Below are positions 18,431 through 26,816 of a DNA stretch of 64,000 bases, piece by piece. The stretch is from Cellulomonas marina (lineage in GTDB: Bacteria; Actinomycetota; Actinomycetes; Actinomycetales; Cellulomonadaceae), in NCBI RefSeq assembly GCF_900111925.1, contig NZ_FOKA01000005.1, forward strand, positions 186,001 to 250,000. Direction: 5' to 3'. How positions within the stretch are numbered: the stretch's first letter is position 1; each line of letters starts with the position of its first letter. A model generated the notes under the pieces. That model had not been told where the DNA came from. It worked only from the letters and a program-made list of their open reading frames with translations, and searched no databases. The position numbers and the translations under genes were made by a program.

Positions 18431-19304
18431 GGCGGCTGATCTCCCCTCGCAGGTGCTCCGTGATCTCGACGGCGAGCTGGGCGACGCCGGGCGACTCGAT
18501 GCGCCGCGGCTGCGGCAGGTCGACGGCCCACTCGCGGATGATCCGGCCGGGCCGGGAGCTCATGAGCAGCACGCGCTGGCCGAGCCGGACGGCCTCGCGC
18601 ACGTTGTGGGTGACGAACACGACCGCGAGGCGCTGCTCCGCCCACACCCGCGTCAGCTCCTCGTGCAGGACGTCGCGCGTGATGGCGTCGAGGGCCGCGA
18701 AGGGCTCGTCCATGAGCAGGACGGGCGAGTCCTGGGCGAGCGCGCGCGCCAGGGCGACGCGCTGGCGCATCCCGCCCGACAGCTCGTGGACGCGCTTGGC
18801 GCCCTGCCCGCCGAGGTTGACCCGCTCGAGCAGCTCGGCGGCGCGGGTCCGCCGCTCGGCGCGGGGCACCTTGCGGGCCCGCAGCGCGAGCTCGACGTTC
18901 GCCGACGCGGTCAGCCACGGCAGCAGGGCCGAGTCCTGGAACATGAGCGAGGGCCGGCCCGCCGGCACCTCCACCCGTCCGGCGGTGGGGGTCTCGAGAC
19001 CCGCGACGAGCTGCAGCAGCGTCGACTTGCCGCAGCCGGACGCCCCGAGCAGGCACACGAACTCGCCCGGGCGGACGGTGAGGTCCACGCCGTCGAGCAC
19101 GGGCGCCGCGCCCGGGGTGAACGCGTGCGTCACCCCGGTCAGGCGCAGGGCCGCGTCGTCGGCGGGACGGGAGCCGGGCGCACGGGGACCGGTGCTCGTC
19201 GTGGTGCTCGTCGTGGTGCTCGTCCCGGTGCTCGTCCCGGTGCTCCCGGTGCTCCCGGTGCCCGTCCCGGCCGCGACGGCCGCCGTCGCGCTGCTGGTGC
19301 TCAT
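18420..19304 (-). CDS. ABC transporter ATP-binding protein, sulfonate/nitrate/taurine type
   Basis: 294 residues. Walker A GASGCGKST is at residues 87-95, the signature LSGGMRQR near 175, Walker B LLMDEPFAALD next, and the H-loop in VFVTHN. It energises import together with the neighbouring permease. The first 48 residues are a Ser/Thr/Gly-rich low-complexity extension from short DNA repeats; the ATPase proper begins near residue 50, so a shorter start cannot be excluded. The ATG overlaps the stop of the upstream binding-protein gene by four bases. Confidence 0.87.
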   Translation of the reverse strand: MSTSSATAAVAAGTGTGSTGSTGTSTGTSTTTSTTTSTGPRAPGSRPADDAALRLTGVTHAFTPGAAPVLDGVDLTVRPGEFVCLLGASGCGKSTLLQLVAGLETPTAGRVEVPAGRPSLMFQDSALLPWLTASANVELALRARKVPRAERRTRAAELLERVNLGGQGAKRVHELSGGMRQRVALARALAQDSPVLLMDEPFAALDAITRDVLHEELTRVWAEQRLAVVFVTHNVREAVRLGQRVLLMSSRPGRIIREWAVDLPQPRRIESPGVAQLAVEITEHLRGEISRHGR

Positions 19305-20440
19305 TCCTCCCCCAGACCGCCGGCGGACACCGGCTCCAGCCCCTGCGCCGACAGCTCGGCGTTGAGGGGACGCAGGTCGTACAGGCCGCCGAGGTCCACC
19401 TCGGCGTCGAGCGTGCCCGCCGTGACGGCGTGCTCCATGGCCGCCTGCAGCGAGGCGGCGACCGGGTCCTCCGTCACCGCCAGGTGCTCCCAGGCGGTGG
19501 CGATGGTCTCCTCGGACAGCGCCGAGCCCGTCAGCTCCTCGAGCCGGCCGTTGACGACCTCGCGGGCGCCGGCCGGGTCGTCGACCGCGCGGGTGACCGC
19601 GGCGACGTGGCCGCGCAGCAGCGCCGCGACCGTCTCGGGGTACTGCGCGAGGTACTCCGTGCGCACGACGAGGTGCGTCGTGACGAACTGCCCCTCGGGC
19701 CACAGGTCGCGCTCGTCGACGAGCGTGGTGCCGCCCGCCTCGAGGACGAGGCGCGTCGCCCACGGCTCGGGCATCCAGGCGCCGTCGATCTCCCCGGACT
19801 GCAGGAGGGTGAGGGAGTCGGCGTTGGCCGACAGGGGGGCGATCGTCACGTCGCCGCCCCCCTCGACCGACGTCTCGAGCCCCTGCTCGGCGAGCCAGTT
19901 CCGCAACGCCACGTCCTGGGTGTTGCCGAGCTGGGGGGAGGCGAGGGTCAGTCCGCGCAGGTCCTCGGCGCTCGTGATCCCCGCGCGGACGACGAGGGAC
20001 GCGCCGCCCGAGGTCGCCCCCGCGACGATGCGCACGATCTGCCCGTCGCTCTGGGCGTGGGCGTTGATCGTCGGTCCGGGGCCGATGTAGGCGGCGTCGA
20101 TGGACCCGCCGAGGAGGCCCTCGACCGCGGACGGCCCGGCGTTGACGACCTGCTCGACGAGCTCCGTGCTGCCGAGCTCGGCCGTGAACAGGCCCTCCGC
20201 GACGCCGATGAGCGCGGCGGCGTGCGTGAGGTTGGCGAAGTACGCGAGGTTGAGGGTCGCGGCCGTGCCCGGGGTGGCGCCGGCGGCGGGGGCGTCGTCC
20301 GAGCAGGCGGCGAGCAGCGGGACCGCGAGGGCGCCGAGCCCTCCGGCCAGGACGGTGCGGCGGGACAGCGGGCCGGACAGCGGACCCGACAGCGTGCCGG
20401 GGATCGAGCCGGGGACGGGAGAGGGCTGGCGGGAGGTCAT
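19301..20440 (-). CDS. Substrate-binding lipoprotein of the sulfur ABC transporter
   Basis: 379 residues. A twin-arginine-like stretch (SRRTVLAGG, residues 26-34) runs into a lipobox LLAAC with Cys46, so it should be a membrane-anchored lipoprotein. The mature part is a SsuA/THI5/NMT1-type binding domain (LAYFANLTHAAALIGVAEGLF, IGPGPTINA, GEIDGAWMPEPWA). It delivers the ligand to the permease/ATPase pair. It starts 61 bases after cysN, in the same direction, and probably belongs to the same transcript. Confidence 0.87.
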   Translation of the reverse strand: MTSRQPSPVPGSIPGTLSGPLSGPLSRRTVLAGGLGALAVPLLAACSDDAPAAGATPGTAATLNLAYFANLTHAAALIGVAEGLFTAELGSTELVEQVVNAGPSAVEGLLGGSIDAAYIGPGPTINAHAQSDGQIVRIVAGATSGGASLVVRAGITSAEDLRGLTLASPQLGNTQDVALRNWLAEQGLETSVEGGGDVTIAPLSANADSLTLLQSGEIDGAWMPEPWATRLVLEAGGTTLVDERDLWPEGQFVTTHLVVRTEYLAQYPETVAALLRGHVAAVTRAVDDPAGAREVVNGRLEELTGSALSEETIATAWEHLAVTEDPVAASLQAAMEHAVTAGTLDAEVDLGGLYDLRPLNAELSAQGLEPVSAGGLGEE

Positions 20441-20501
20441 GGGGGCCTTCCAGGGGTGCGACGACGGACGGGACCGGTGCCTACGGGCCGCCCGGGCGCG
20501 C

Positions 20502-21860
20502 TCAGGCGCTCGGACGGCCCCCCGGACACCCGCCGGCGAGGGGGTCGCCGACCATGCCGGCGGCCAGCGTCATGCCGTCGGCCTCGTCGACGAGGAGGAA
20601 GGCGCCGCCGTGGCGCAGGGTGGCGTACTCGTCGACCGCCACGGGCTCGGCCAGGCGCAGCGTCAGCCGGCCGATGTCGTTGAGCGCGAACGACGTCGGC
20701 GCGGGGTGCCGCTCGAGGGTCGTCACGTCGAGGCCCTCGTCGAGGGAGCGGATCATCGCGCGGACGGTGCGCGTCCCCGTGCGGACCAGGACGCGCTGCC
20801 GCGGGGCCGCCGGGGTGTCCCCGAGCCAGCACACCGTGCCGGACAGGTCCTGCGTGACCGTCGCGGGGCGGGTCGCGTCGGCCAGGAGGTCGCCGCGGGA
20901 GATGTCGATGTCGTCGGCCAGCCGCAGCGTGACGGACCGCGGCGCCCACGCCGCGTCCAGCGGGCCGTCGGCGGTGTCGATGCCGACGACCGTCGTCGTC
21001 CGGCCCGCGGGCTGCACGACGACCGTGTCGCCGACCGCGACGCCGCCCTGCTCGATGCGCCCCGCGTAGCCGCGGTAGTCCGGGAAGTCCGGCGTCTGCG
21101 GGCGGATGACGACCTGGACGGGGAAGCGCAGGGGCTCCGTGCGCGGGTCGCGCTCGACCGGGACGGCCTCGAGGTGCTCCAGGAGCGTCGGCCCGTCGTA
21201 CCAGGGCATGGCGGCGGAGCGCTCGACGACGTTGTCCCCGGCGAGGGCGGACAGCGGGATGGCGGTGACGTCCTCGACGCCCAGCCCCGTGGCGAGCTCG
21301 GCGAACGCCCCGGCGTGGGTGCGGAACGTCGCCTCGTCGTACCCGACGAGGTCCATCTTGTTCACGGCGAGCACGACGTGCGGCACCCGCAGCAGCGCCG
21401 CGACCGAGACGTGGCGACGGGTCTGCTCCAGCACGCCCTTGCGCGCGTCGAGCAGGACCACGGCGAGCTGGGCCGTCGAGGCGCCCGTGACCATGTTGCG
21501 GGTGTACTGCACGTGACCGGGGGTGTCGGCGAGCACGAAGGCGCGGCGGTCCGTGGCGAAGTAGCGGTACGCGACGTCGATGGTGATGCCCTGCTCGCGC
21601 TCGGCGCGCAGGCCGTCGGTGAGCAGCGCGAGGTCGGCGGCGGCCAGGCCGCGCTCGGCGCTCACGCGCTCGACGGCGGCGAGCTGGTCGGCCAGCACCG
21701 ACTTCGTGTCGTGCAGCAGGCGCCCGACGAGGGTCGACTTGCCGTCGTCGACGGAGCCCGCCGTGGCCAGCCGCAGCAGGTCGCGGGCGCGGGCGGCGCC
21801 GGCCTGCACGGACTCCTGCGCCGACCCCGTCCGGAGCGGGGCGGTCGTCGTGGTGCCCAT
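20502..21860 (-). CDS. cysN: Sulfate adenylyltransferase GTPase subunit CysN
   Basis: 452 residues. An EF-Tu-like GTPase with P-loop GSVDDGKST (35-43), DTPGH and NKMD, followed by two beta-barrel domains. With CysD it couples GTP hydrolysis to formation of adenylyl sulfate (APS) from sulfate and ATP. There is no fused APS kinase, in line with an APS-using reductase (cysH). The ATG overlaps the cysD stop by one base (TGATG). Confidence 0.95.
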   Translation of the reverse strand: MGTTTTAPLRTGSAQESVQAGAARARDLLRLATAGSVDDGKSTLVGRLLHDTKSVLADQLAAVERVSAERGLAAADLALLTDGLRAEREQGITIDVAYRYFATDRRAFVLADTPGHVQYTRNMVTGASTAQLAVVLLDARKGVLEQTRRHVSVAALLRVPHVVLAVNKMDLVGYDEATFRTHAGAFAELATGLGVEDVTAIPLSALAGDNVVERSAAMPWYDGPTLLEHLEAVPVERDPRTEPLRFPVQVVIRPQTPDFPDYRGYAGRIEQGGVAVGDTVVVQPAGRTTTVVGIDTADGPLDAAWAPRSVTLRLADDIDISRGDLLADATRPATVTQDLSGTVCWLGDTPAAPRQRVLVRTGTRTVRAMIRSLDEGLDVTTLERHPAPTSFALNDIGRLTLRLAEPVAVDEYATLRHGGAFLLVDEADGMTLAAGMVGDPLAGGCPGGRPSA

Positions 21861-22807
21861 CAGAAGTACCCCTCGCGCTTGCGGTCCTCCATGGCGGCCT
21901 CGGACATCCGGTCGTCGGCCCGCGTGGCGCCGCGCTCGGTGAGCCGGCTGCCCGCGACCTCGGCGATGACGTCGGCCACGGTCGCGGCGTCGGAGTCCAC
22001 GGCACCCGTGCAGGACATGTCCCCGACCGTGCGGTACCGCACCTGCCGGCGCTCGACCGTCTCGTGCGGCTTCGGCCCGCCCCAGTCGCCGGCGGTCAGC
22101 CACATGCCGTCGCGGGAGAACACGTCGCGCTCGTGCGCGTAGTAGATCGACGGCAGGTCGATGCCCTCGCGCTCGATGTAGAGCCACACGTCCATCTCGG
22201 TCCAGTTGGACAGCGGGAAGACGCGCACGTGCTCGCCCGGGCGGTGGCGGCCGTTGTACAGCCCCCACAGCTCGGGGCGCTGGCGGCGCGGGTCCCAGGC
22301 GCCGAACTCGTCGCGCAGGGAGAAGACGCGCTCCTTGGCGCGGGCCTTCTCCTCGTCGCGGCGGCCGCCGCCGAAGACCGCGTCGAAGCGGCCCTCCTCG
22401 ATCGCCTCGAGGAGGGGGACGGTCTGCAGCGGGTTGCGGGTGCCGTCAGGGCGCTCGCGGAGCTTGCCCGCGTCGATCGCGTCCTGCACGGACGCGACGA
22501 GCAGCCGCAGCCCGAGCCTCTCGGCGGTGGCGTCGCGGTGCGCGAGGACCTCGGGGAAGTTGTGCCCCGTGTCGACGTGCAGCAGCGGGAACGGCACCGG
22601 GGCCGGCCAGAACGCCTTGACCGCCAGGTGCAGCATGACGATCGAGTCCTTGCCGCCGGAGAACAGGAGCACGGGGCGCTCGAGCTCGCCGACGACCTCG
22701 CGGAAGATGTGGATGGCCTCCGACTCGAGGTCGTCGAGCTGGGACAGGGCGACGCCGGCGAGGTCCCGCGCCTGCTCGGACGTGCGGTCCGCCGTCACGG
22801 CGCTCAC
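21860..22807 (-). CDS. cysD: Sulfate adenylyltransferase subunit CysD
   Basis: 315 residues. The PP-loop SGGKDS (50-55), the HVDTGHNFPEV region, the RRDEEKARAKER stretch and the C-terminal KREGYF are all standard. It transfers AMP from ATP to sulfate. GTG at 22807 was chosen because it overlaps the cysH stop by four bases (GTGA); a GTG five codons upstream is possible but has no better ribosome site. Confidence 0.95.
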   Translation of the reverse strand: MSAVTADRTSEQARDLAGVALSQLDDLESEAIHIFREVVGELERPVLLFSGGKDSIVMLHLAVKAFWPAPVPFPLLHVDTGHNFPEVLAHRDATAERLGLRLLVASVQDAIDAGKLRERPDGTRNPLQTVPLLEAIEEGRFDAVFGGGRRDEEKARAKERVFSLRDEFGAWDPRRQRPELWGLYNGRHRPGEHVRVFPLSNWTEMDVWLYIEREGIDLPSIYYAHERDVFSRDGMWLTAGDWGGPKPHETVERRQVRYRTVGDMSCTGAVDSDAATVADVIAEVAGSRLTERGATRADDRMSEAAMEDRKREGYF

Positions 22808-23610
22808 GTGTGCAGCCCGCACTCGGTCTTGGCGCGGCCGGCCCAGCGGCCGGCGCGCGCGTCCTCGCCGGGAGCGACCGGGCGCGTGCAGGGCTCGCAG
22901 CCGATCGAGGCGTACCCCGCGTCGCGCAGGAGGTTCATGAGGACCCCGTTCTCGGCGGCGAACCGCTGGACGTCGTCGTCGGTCCAGGCGGCGACCGGGT
23001 TGAGCTTGACCTTGCCGCGGCGGGCGTCCCAGCCGACGAGCGTGATGTCGGTGCGCGTCGGGGCGTCGGCGCGGCGCATGCCCGTGACCCAGGCGCGGTA
23101 GGGCGCCAGCCCCCGCTGCAGCGGCTCGACCTTGCGGATCGCGCAGCAGGCGTCGGGGTCGCGGTCGTGCAGGCGCGGGCCGTGCTGGGCGTCCTGCTGC
23201 GCGACCGTGAGCAGCGGCAGGACCGTGCGGACCGTGACGGGCAGCGTCGCGGCGACCGCGTCGCGCGTGCCCAGCGTCTCGGCGAAGTGGTAGCCCGTGT
23301 CGAGGAAGAGCACGTCCACGCCCGGCGCCGTCTGCGAGGCCAGGTGGACGAGGACCTCGTCGCCCATGGAGGACGCGACGACGAGATCGTCGCCGAACGT
23401 CCCGTGCGCCCAGCGCAGGGCCCGCGCCGCGAGGTCGACGCGCGCCTCGTAGGTGTCCGGCGCGTCGGCCTCGAGGGCGGCGAACCGCGCCTCCGCCTCG
23501 AGGGCCAGCGCGCGCAGCGCGTCGTCGGCGGCCGGGTCGTGCCCGGCGACGTGGTCGGCGACGCCGACCCGCGGGGCCGTGCTCGTGCTCGTGCTCGTGG
23601 TGCTGCTCAT
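22804..23610 (-). CDS. cysH: Assimilatory APS reductase (phosphoadenylyl/adenylyl-sulfate reductase)
   Basis: 268 residues. It reduces APS to sulfite. The 4Fe-4S ligands of the APS-specific type are present: Cys155-Cys156, Cys238 and Cys241. The catalytic Cys is 264 in ECGLH, near the C-terminus. The PP-loop region reads VVASSMGDEVLVHL. The first dozen residues are a Ser/Thr repeat. The ATG overlaps the stop of the preceding zinc-ribbon gene by four bases. The iron-sulfur cysteines argue for APS rather than PAPS as substrate. Confidence 0.93.
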   Translation of the reverse strand: MSSTTSTSTSTAPRVGVADHVAGHDPAADDALRALALEAEARFAALEADAPDTYEARVDLAARALRWAHGTFGDDLVVASSMGDEVLVHLASQTAPGVDVLFLDTGYHFAETLGTRDAVAATLPVTVRTVLPLLTVAQQDAQHGPRLHDRDPDACCAIRKVEPLQRGLAPYRAWVTGMRRADAPTRTDITLVGWDARRGKVKLNPVAAWTDDDVQRFAAENGVLMNLLRDAGYASIGCEPCTRPVAPGEDARAGRWAGRAKTECGLHT

Positions 23611-23786
23611 GACCTCTCCACCTGCCCCACCGTCTGGCCGACCCTCTGACCGACCATGCGCAGCGCGAACACGCGCGTGCAGCCGCGGCATTCCCACGTC
23701 GCGTGCTCCGGGCCCGCGGGGCGCAGGTCCTCCTCCCCGCAGAACGGGCAGAAGTACGGCACCGCGCGGCCGCCCTCCTCGCTCAC
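23607..23786 (-). CDS. Small zinc-ribbon protein of the sulfite-reductase operon
   Basis: 59 residues, with CPFC (13-16) and CRGC (33-36) making a rubredoxin-like or zinc-ribbon knuckle pair. It overlaps the sulfite reductase stop (GTGA) and the cysH start (ATGA), four bases each, so it is translated between the two enzymes. I recall similar small genes between sulfite reductase and cysH in other actinobacteria, with no assigned role. It may bind zinc or iron and help assemble or feed electrons to one of the neighbours; this is inference. Confidence 0.8.
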   Translation of the reverse strand: MSEEGGRAVPYFCPFCGEEDLRPAGPEHATWECRGCTRVFALRMVGQRVGQTVGQVERS

Positions 23787-25471
23787 CGCAGCACCTCCTC
23801 GTCGGCGCGCTGGACCCACTGGGCGAACGTCTCGTCGGCCTCGCGGCCGGCCTCGAAGGCACGGGCCAGGCGCTCGACGTACGCCGGGAGCTCGTCGCCC
23901 ACGACCTTGTGGCCGCGCAGCTTGCGGCCGAAGGAGGCCTGACCGCCGAGCGTGCCGCCCAGGTGGACCTGGAACCCCTCGACCTGGCGGCCCTCGTCGT
24001 CCGTGACGATCTGACCCTTGAGGCCGATGTCCGCGGTCTGGATGCGCGCGCAGGAGTTGGGGCAGCCGTTGACGTTGATCGTCAGCGGGTGCTCGAACGT
24101 CGGCAGCGCCGCCTCGAGGGCCGCGACCGTGCGGGCGGCGCGGGCCTTCGTCTCGACGATGGCGAGCTTGCAGTACTCGATGCCGGTGCAGGCGATGGTG
24201 CCCCGACGGAACTCGGAGGGGTCGGCGTGCAGGCCCAGCCCCGCCAGCCCGGCGACGAGGGCGTCCACCCGGTCGGCCGCCACGTCGAGGACGAGCAGCT
24301 TCTGCTCCACCGTCAGGCGGACGCGGTCGGAGCCGGCGGCCTCGACGAGGTCCGCGACGCGGTCGAGGACCTCGCCCGAGATGCGGCCGACCGTCGGGCT
24401 GACGCCGACGTAGAACCGGCCGTCCTTCTGCCGGTGCACGCCGAGGTGGTCGCGGCGGCCCTCCGCCGGGGCGGGGGCGGGCCCGTCGAGCAGGGGGCGG
24501 TGCAGGTACTCGGTCTCGAGCACGTCGCGGAAGCGCTGCGCGCCCCAGTCGGCGACGAGGTACTTCAGCCGCGCGCGGTTGCGCAGCCGGCGGTAGCCGT
24601 AGTCGCGGAAGATCCCGATGACGCCCGCCCACACCTCGGGGACCTCGGCCAGCGGGACCCAGGCGCCGAGGCGCTGGGCGACGTGCGCGGACGTGGACAG
24701 CCCGCCGCCCACCCACACGTCGAAGCCCGGGCCGTGCTCGGGGTGCACGACGCCGACGAAGGACACGTCGTTGATCTCGTGGACGACGTCGAGGTGCGGG
24801 TTGCCGGAGATGGCGGTCTTGAACTTGCGGGGGAGGTTGGAGAACGCCGGGTCCCCGACGTAGCGCTCGGTGATGGCGTCGATGGCCGGCGTGCCGTCGA
24901 TGATCTCGTCGGCCGCGACGCCGGCGACGGGGGAGCCGAGCACCACGCGCGGGGTGTCGCCGCAGGCCTCGGTCGTCGACAGGCCGGCGCCCTCGAGCGC
25001 CCGCCAGATCTCGGGGACGTCCTCGATGCGGACCCAGTGCAGCTGGATGTTCTGCCGGTCGGTGATGTCCGCGGTGCTGCGGGCGAACCGGCGCGAGACC
25101 TCGGCCACCGCGCGCGTCTGGGCGACGGTCAGCCGGCCGCCGTCGAGGCGGACCCGGAGCATGAAGTACTCGTCGTCGAGCTCGTGCGGCTCGAGCACGG
25201 CCGTCCGGCCGCCGTCGATGCCGGGCTTGCGCTGGGTGTACAGGCCCCACCAGCGCATCCGCCCGCGCAGGTCCTGGGGCGCGATCGAGGCGAAGCCCTC
25301 CCGGGCGTAGACCTCCTCGATCCGCGCGCGGACGTTGAGGCCGTCGTCCTCCTGCTTGAACCGCTCGTTGGGGTTGAGCGGCTCACGGCTGCCCAGGGCC
25401 CACTGGCCGTGGTCCTGGGTGCGCGTCGGCCGGCCCGCGGCGCGGGGGGTCGAGGTGGTGTCGGCCGACAT
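23783..25471 (-). CDS. sir: Ferredoxin-dependent sulfite reductase (nitrite/sulfite reductase family)
   Basis: 562 residues with two ferredoxin-like and two siroheme/4Fe-4S half-domains. The cluster ligands are Cys428 and Cys434 (CTGIEYC) and Cys470 and Cys474 (NGCPNSC). It reduces sulfite to sulfide with six electrons. Placement next to cysH, cysD and cysN favours sulfite over nitrite. No flavoprotein subunit is present, so ferredoxin is the likely donor. It is the first enzyme gene of the operon, 107 bases after the leader peptide. Confidence 0.93.
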   Translation of the reverse strand: MSADTTSTPRAAGRPTRTQDHGQWALGSREPLNPNERFKQEDDGLNVRARIEEVYAREGFASIAPQDLRGRMRWWGLYTQRKPGIDGGRTAVLEPHELDDEYFMLRVRLDGGRLTVAQTRAVAEVSRRFARSTADITDRQNIQLHWVRIEDVPEIWRALEGAGLSTTEACGDTPRVVLGSPVAGVAADEIIDGTPAIDAITERYVGDPAFSNLPRKFKTAISGNPHLDVVHEINDVSFVGVVHPEHGPGFDVWVGGGLSTSAHVAQRLGAWVPLAEVPEVWAGVIGIFRDYGYRRLRNRARLKYLVADWGAQRFRDVLETEYLHRPLLDGPAPAPAEGRRDHLGVHRQKDGRFYVGVSPTVGRISGEVLDRVADLVEAAGSDRVRLTVEQKLLVLDVAADRVDALVAGLAGLGLHADPSEFRRGTIACTGIEYCKLAIVETKARAARTVAALEAALPTFEHPLTINVNGCPNSCARIQTADIGLKGQIVTDDEGRQVEGFQVHLGGTLGGQASFGRKLRGHKVVGDELPAYVERLARAFEAGREADETFAQWVQRADEEVLR

Positions 25472-25531
25472 GGTGCGGCGGTCCTCCGGTGGGGGCGGAG
25501 GGTGCCGGGGCGCAGGTCCGCGCAGCGTTCA

Positions 25532-25558
25532 CGCGGGTGCTGGCCGTCGGCACCCGCG
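25532..25558 (-). promoter_or_regulatory. Attenuator hairpin downstream of the Cys leader peptide
   Basis: Read on the - strand, CGCGGGTGC (25558-25550) pairs with GCACCCGCG (25540-25532), a 9-base stem with a 9-base loop. The left arm can also pair with GGCACCC (25590-25584), which lies in the last codons of the leader peptide, so the two pairings exclude each other. That is the layout of ribosome-controlled attenuation. There is no T run, so termination could be Rho-dependent or the structure may act on translation. Confidence 0.6.
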
Positions 25559-25578
25559 GAGAGGTCTGAGGGGGTGCG

Positions 25579-25689
25579 TCAGGGGGTGCCAACCGGCCGA
25601 CAACAGGCCGGCGCGGCGCAGGCCATCGAGGCCAGACGCATGAGGTCGACGTGCAGGCGCGCGGTGAGCAGCGCAGCGGCGGTCGACAT
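25579..25689 (-). CDS. Cys-rich leader peptide of the sulfur assimilation operon
   Basis: 36 residues with the core LLTARLHVDLMRLASMACAA and then a Cys-Cys pair. I recognise this as the short 'LTARxHVDLxR' leader peptide found upstream of sulfur genes in actinobacteria. The adjacent TGT TGT codons lie in the loop of a hairpin (CCGGCC/GGCCGG at 25611-25606 and 25598-25593), and a third Cys codon lies five codons earlier. No Shine-Dalgarno site is seen, so it may be leaderless. A stalled ribosome at these codons under cysteine shortage would change the downstream folding. Confidence 0.8.
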   Translation of the reverse strand: MSTAAALLTARLHVDLMRLASMACAAPACCRPVGTP

Positions 25690-25799
25690 GGCGAGGAGTC
25701 TCGCACGGCCGCCCCGGGGGCTGTCACGTCGTGTCCGCCCATTGGATGGGACGAGGTGTCCGGCAAGTGAGACAGGTGCGCGACGGCTACCGTGCTGCC

Positions 25800-26786
25800 G
25801 TGCTCGACCACCCCTCGCCACCACCGGATGCGATGCCGCCGGACGCGGTGCCGGGGACGCCGTCGGTGCGCCTGCGCCTGGACCTGGCCTACGACGGCAC
25901 GGACTTCGCCGGCTGGGCCCGTCAGCCCGGGCTCCGCAGCGTGCAGGGCGTGCTGGAGGACGCCCTGGCCACCGTGCTGCGGACCGCGGCGCGCGACGAG
26001 GCGGCGCCCCGGCTCGTGGTCGCGGGACGGACGGACGCCGGTGTCCACGCCCGGGGGCAGGTGGCGCACGTGGACGTGACGGCGGTCGCCTGGGCGGCCG
26101 CCGGCGGGCGCGGCGGCCGGTCGTCGGAGGACGCGCTCGTCGCGCGCCTCGGCGGGCTGCTGCCCGACGACCTCGTCGTCCGGCGGGTGGCGGTGGCGCC
26201 GGCCGGGTTCGACGCGCGGTTCTCCGCCCTGCGCCGGCGCTACGCGTACCGCGTGTGCGACGACCCCGCCGGGCGCGACCCCCTGCACCGCGCCTCGGTG
26301 CTGTGGCACCGGCGACGGCTCGACGTCGCCGCGATGGACGCCGCGGCGGGGGAGCTCGTCGGGCTGCACGACTTCGCGGCGTTCTGCAAGCCGCGCGAGG
26401 GGGCGACGACCATCCGCCGCCTCGAGCGGTTCGGCTGGGAGCGGCCGCCCGACGGGCCCGACGCGGGGCTCGTGGTGGCCGCCGTGCAGGCGGACGCGTT
26501 CTGCCACTCCATGGTGCGGGCGCTCGTGGGCGCGTCGCTGGCCGTGGGGGAGGGGCGCCGGCCGGTCGGCTGGCCCGCGGGGCTGCTCGCCTCGCGCTCG
26601 CGGGCGGGCGGGGCCGCCGTCGTGGCGGCGCACGGGCTCACGCTCGAGGAGGTCGGCTACCCCGACGACGACGCGCTCGCGGCCCGCGCGGACGCCACCA
26701 GGGCCCGCCGCGGTGCCCACGAGGTGGGACCGCAGCCGGGCGCGGCACCGGCCGGGACCGGCGCCGCGCCCGGCGGCTGCTGCTGA
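25800..26786 (+). CDS. truA: tRNA pseudouridine(38-40) synthase TruA
   Basis: 328 residues. The catalytic motif GRTDAGVHA is at 76-84 with Asp79, preceded by LAYDGTDFAGWARQP and followed by FSALRRRYAYRV. It modifies the anticodon stem-loop of many tRNAs. GTG at 25800 was chosen because TACCGT (25788-25793) precedes it by six bases, a leaderless layout. The last 45 residues are a Gly/Ala/Pro tail ending GGCC, beyond the normal domain. Confidence 0.92.
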   Translation: MLDHPSPPPDAMPPDAVPGTPSVRLRLDLAYDGTDFAGWARQPGLRSVQGVLEDALATVLRTAARDEAAPRLVVAGRTDAGVHARGQVAHVDVTAVAWAAAGGRGGRSSEDALVARLGGLLPDDLVVRRVAVAPAGFDARFSALRRRYAYRVCDDPAGRDPLHRASVLWHRRRLDVAAMDAAAGELVGLHDFAAFCKPREGATTIRRLERFGWERPPDGPDAGLVVAAVQADAFCHSMVRALVGASLAVGEGRRPVGWPAGLLASRSRAGGAAVVAAHGLTLEEVGYPDDDALAARADATRARRGAHEVGPQPGAAPAGTGAAPGGCC

Positions 26787-26816
26787 CGCGGGTCGCCCCG
26801 CATCGTGACGCCCTGA

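Noticed and set aside
22808-22822. Upstream GTG start for cysD
   Set aside because: The GTG at 22807 overlaps the cysH stop in the same GTGA pattern as its operon neighbours; the longer form adds five non-conserved residues.
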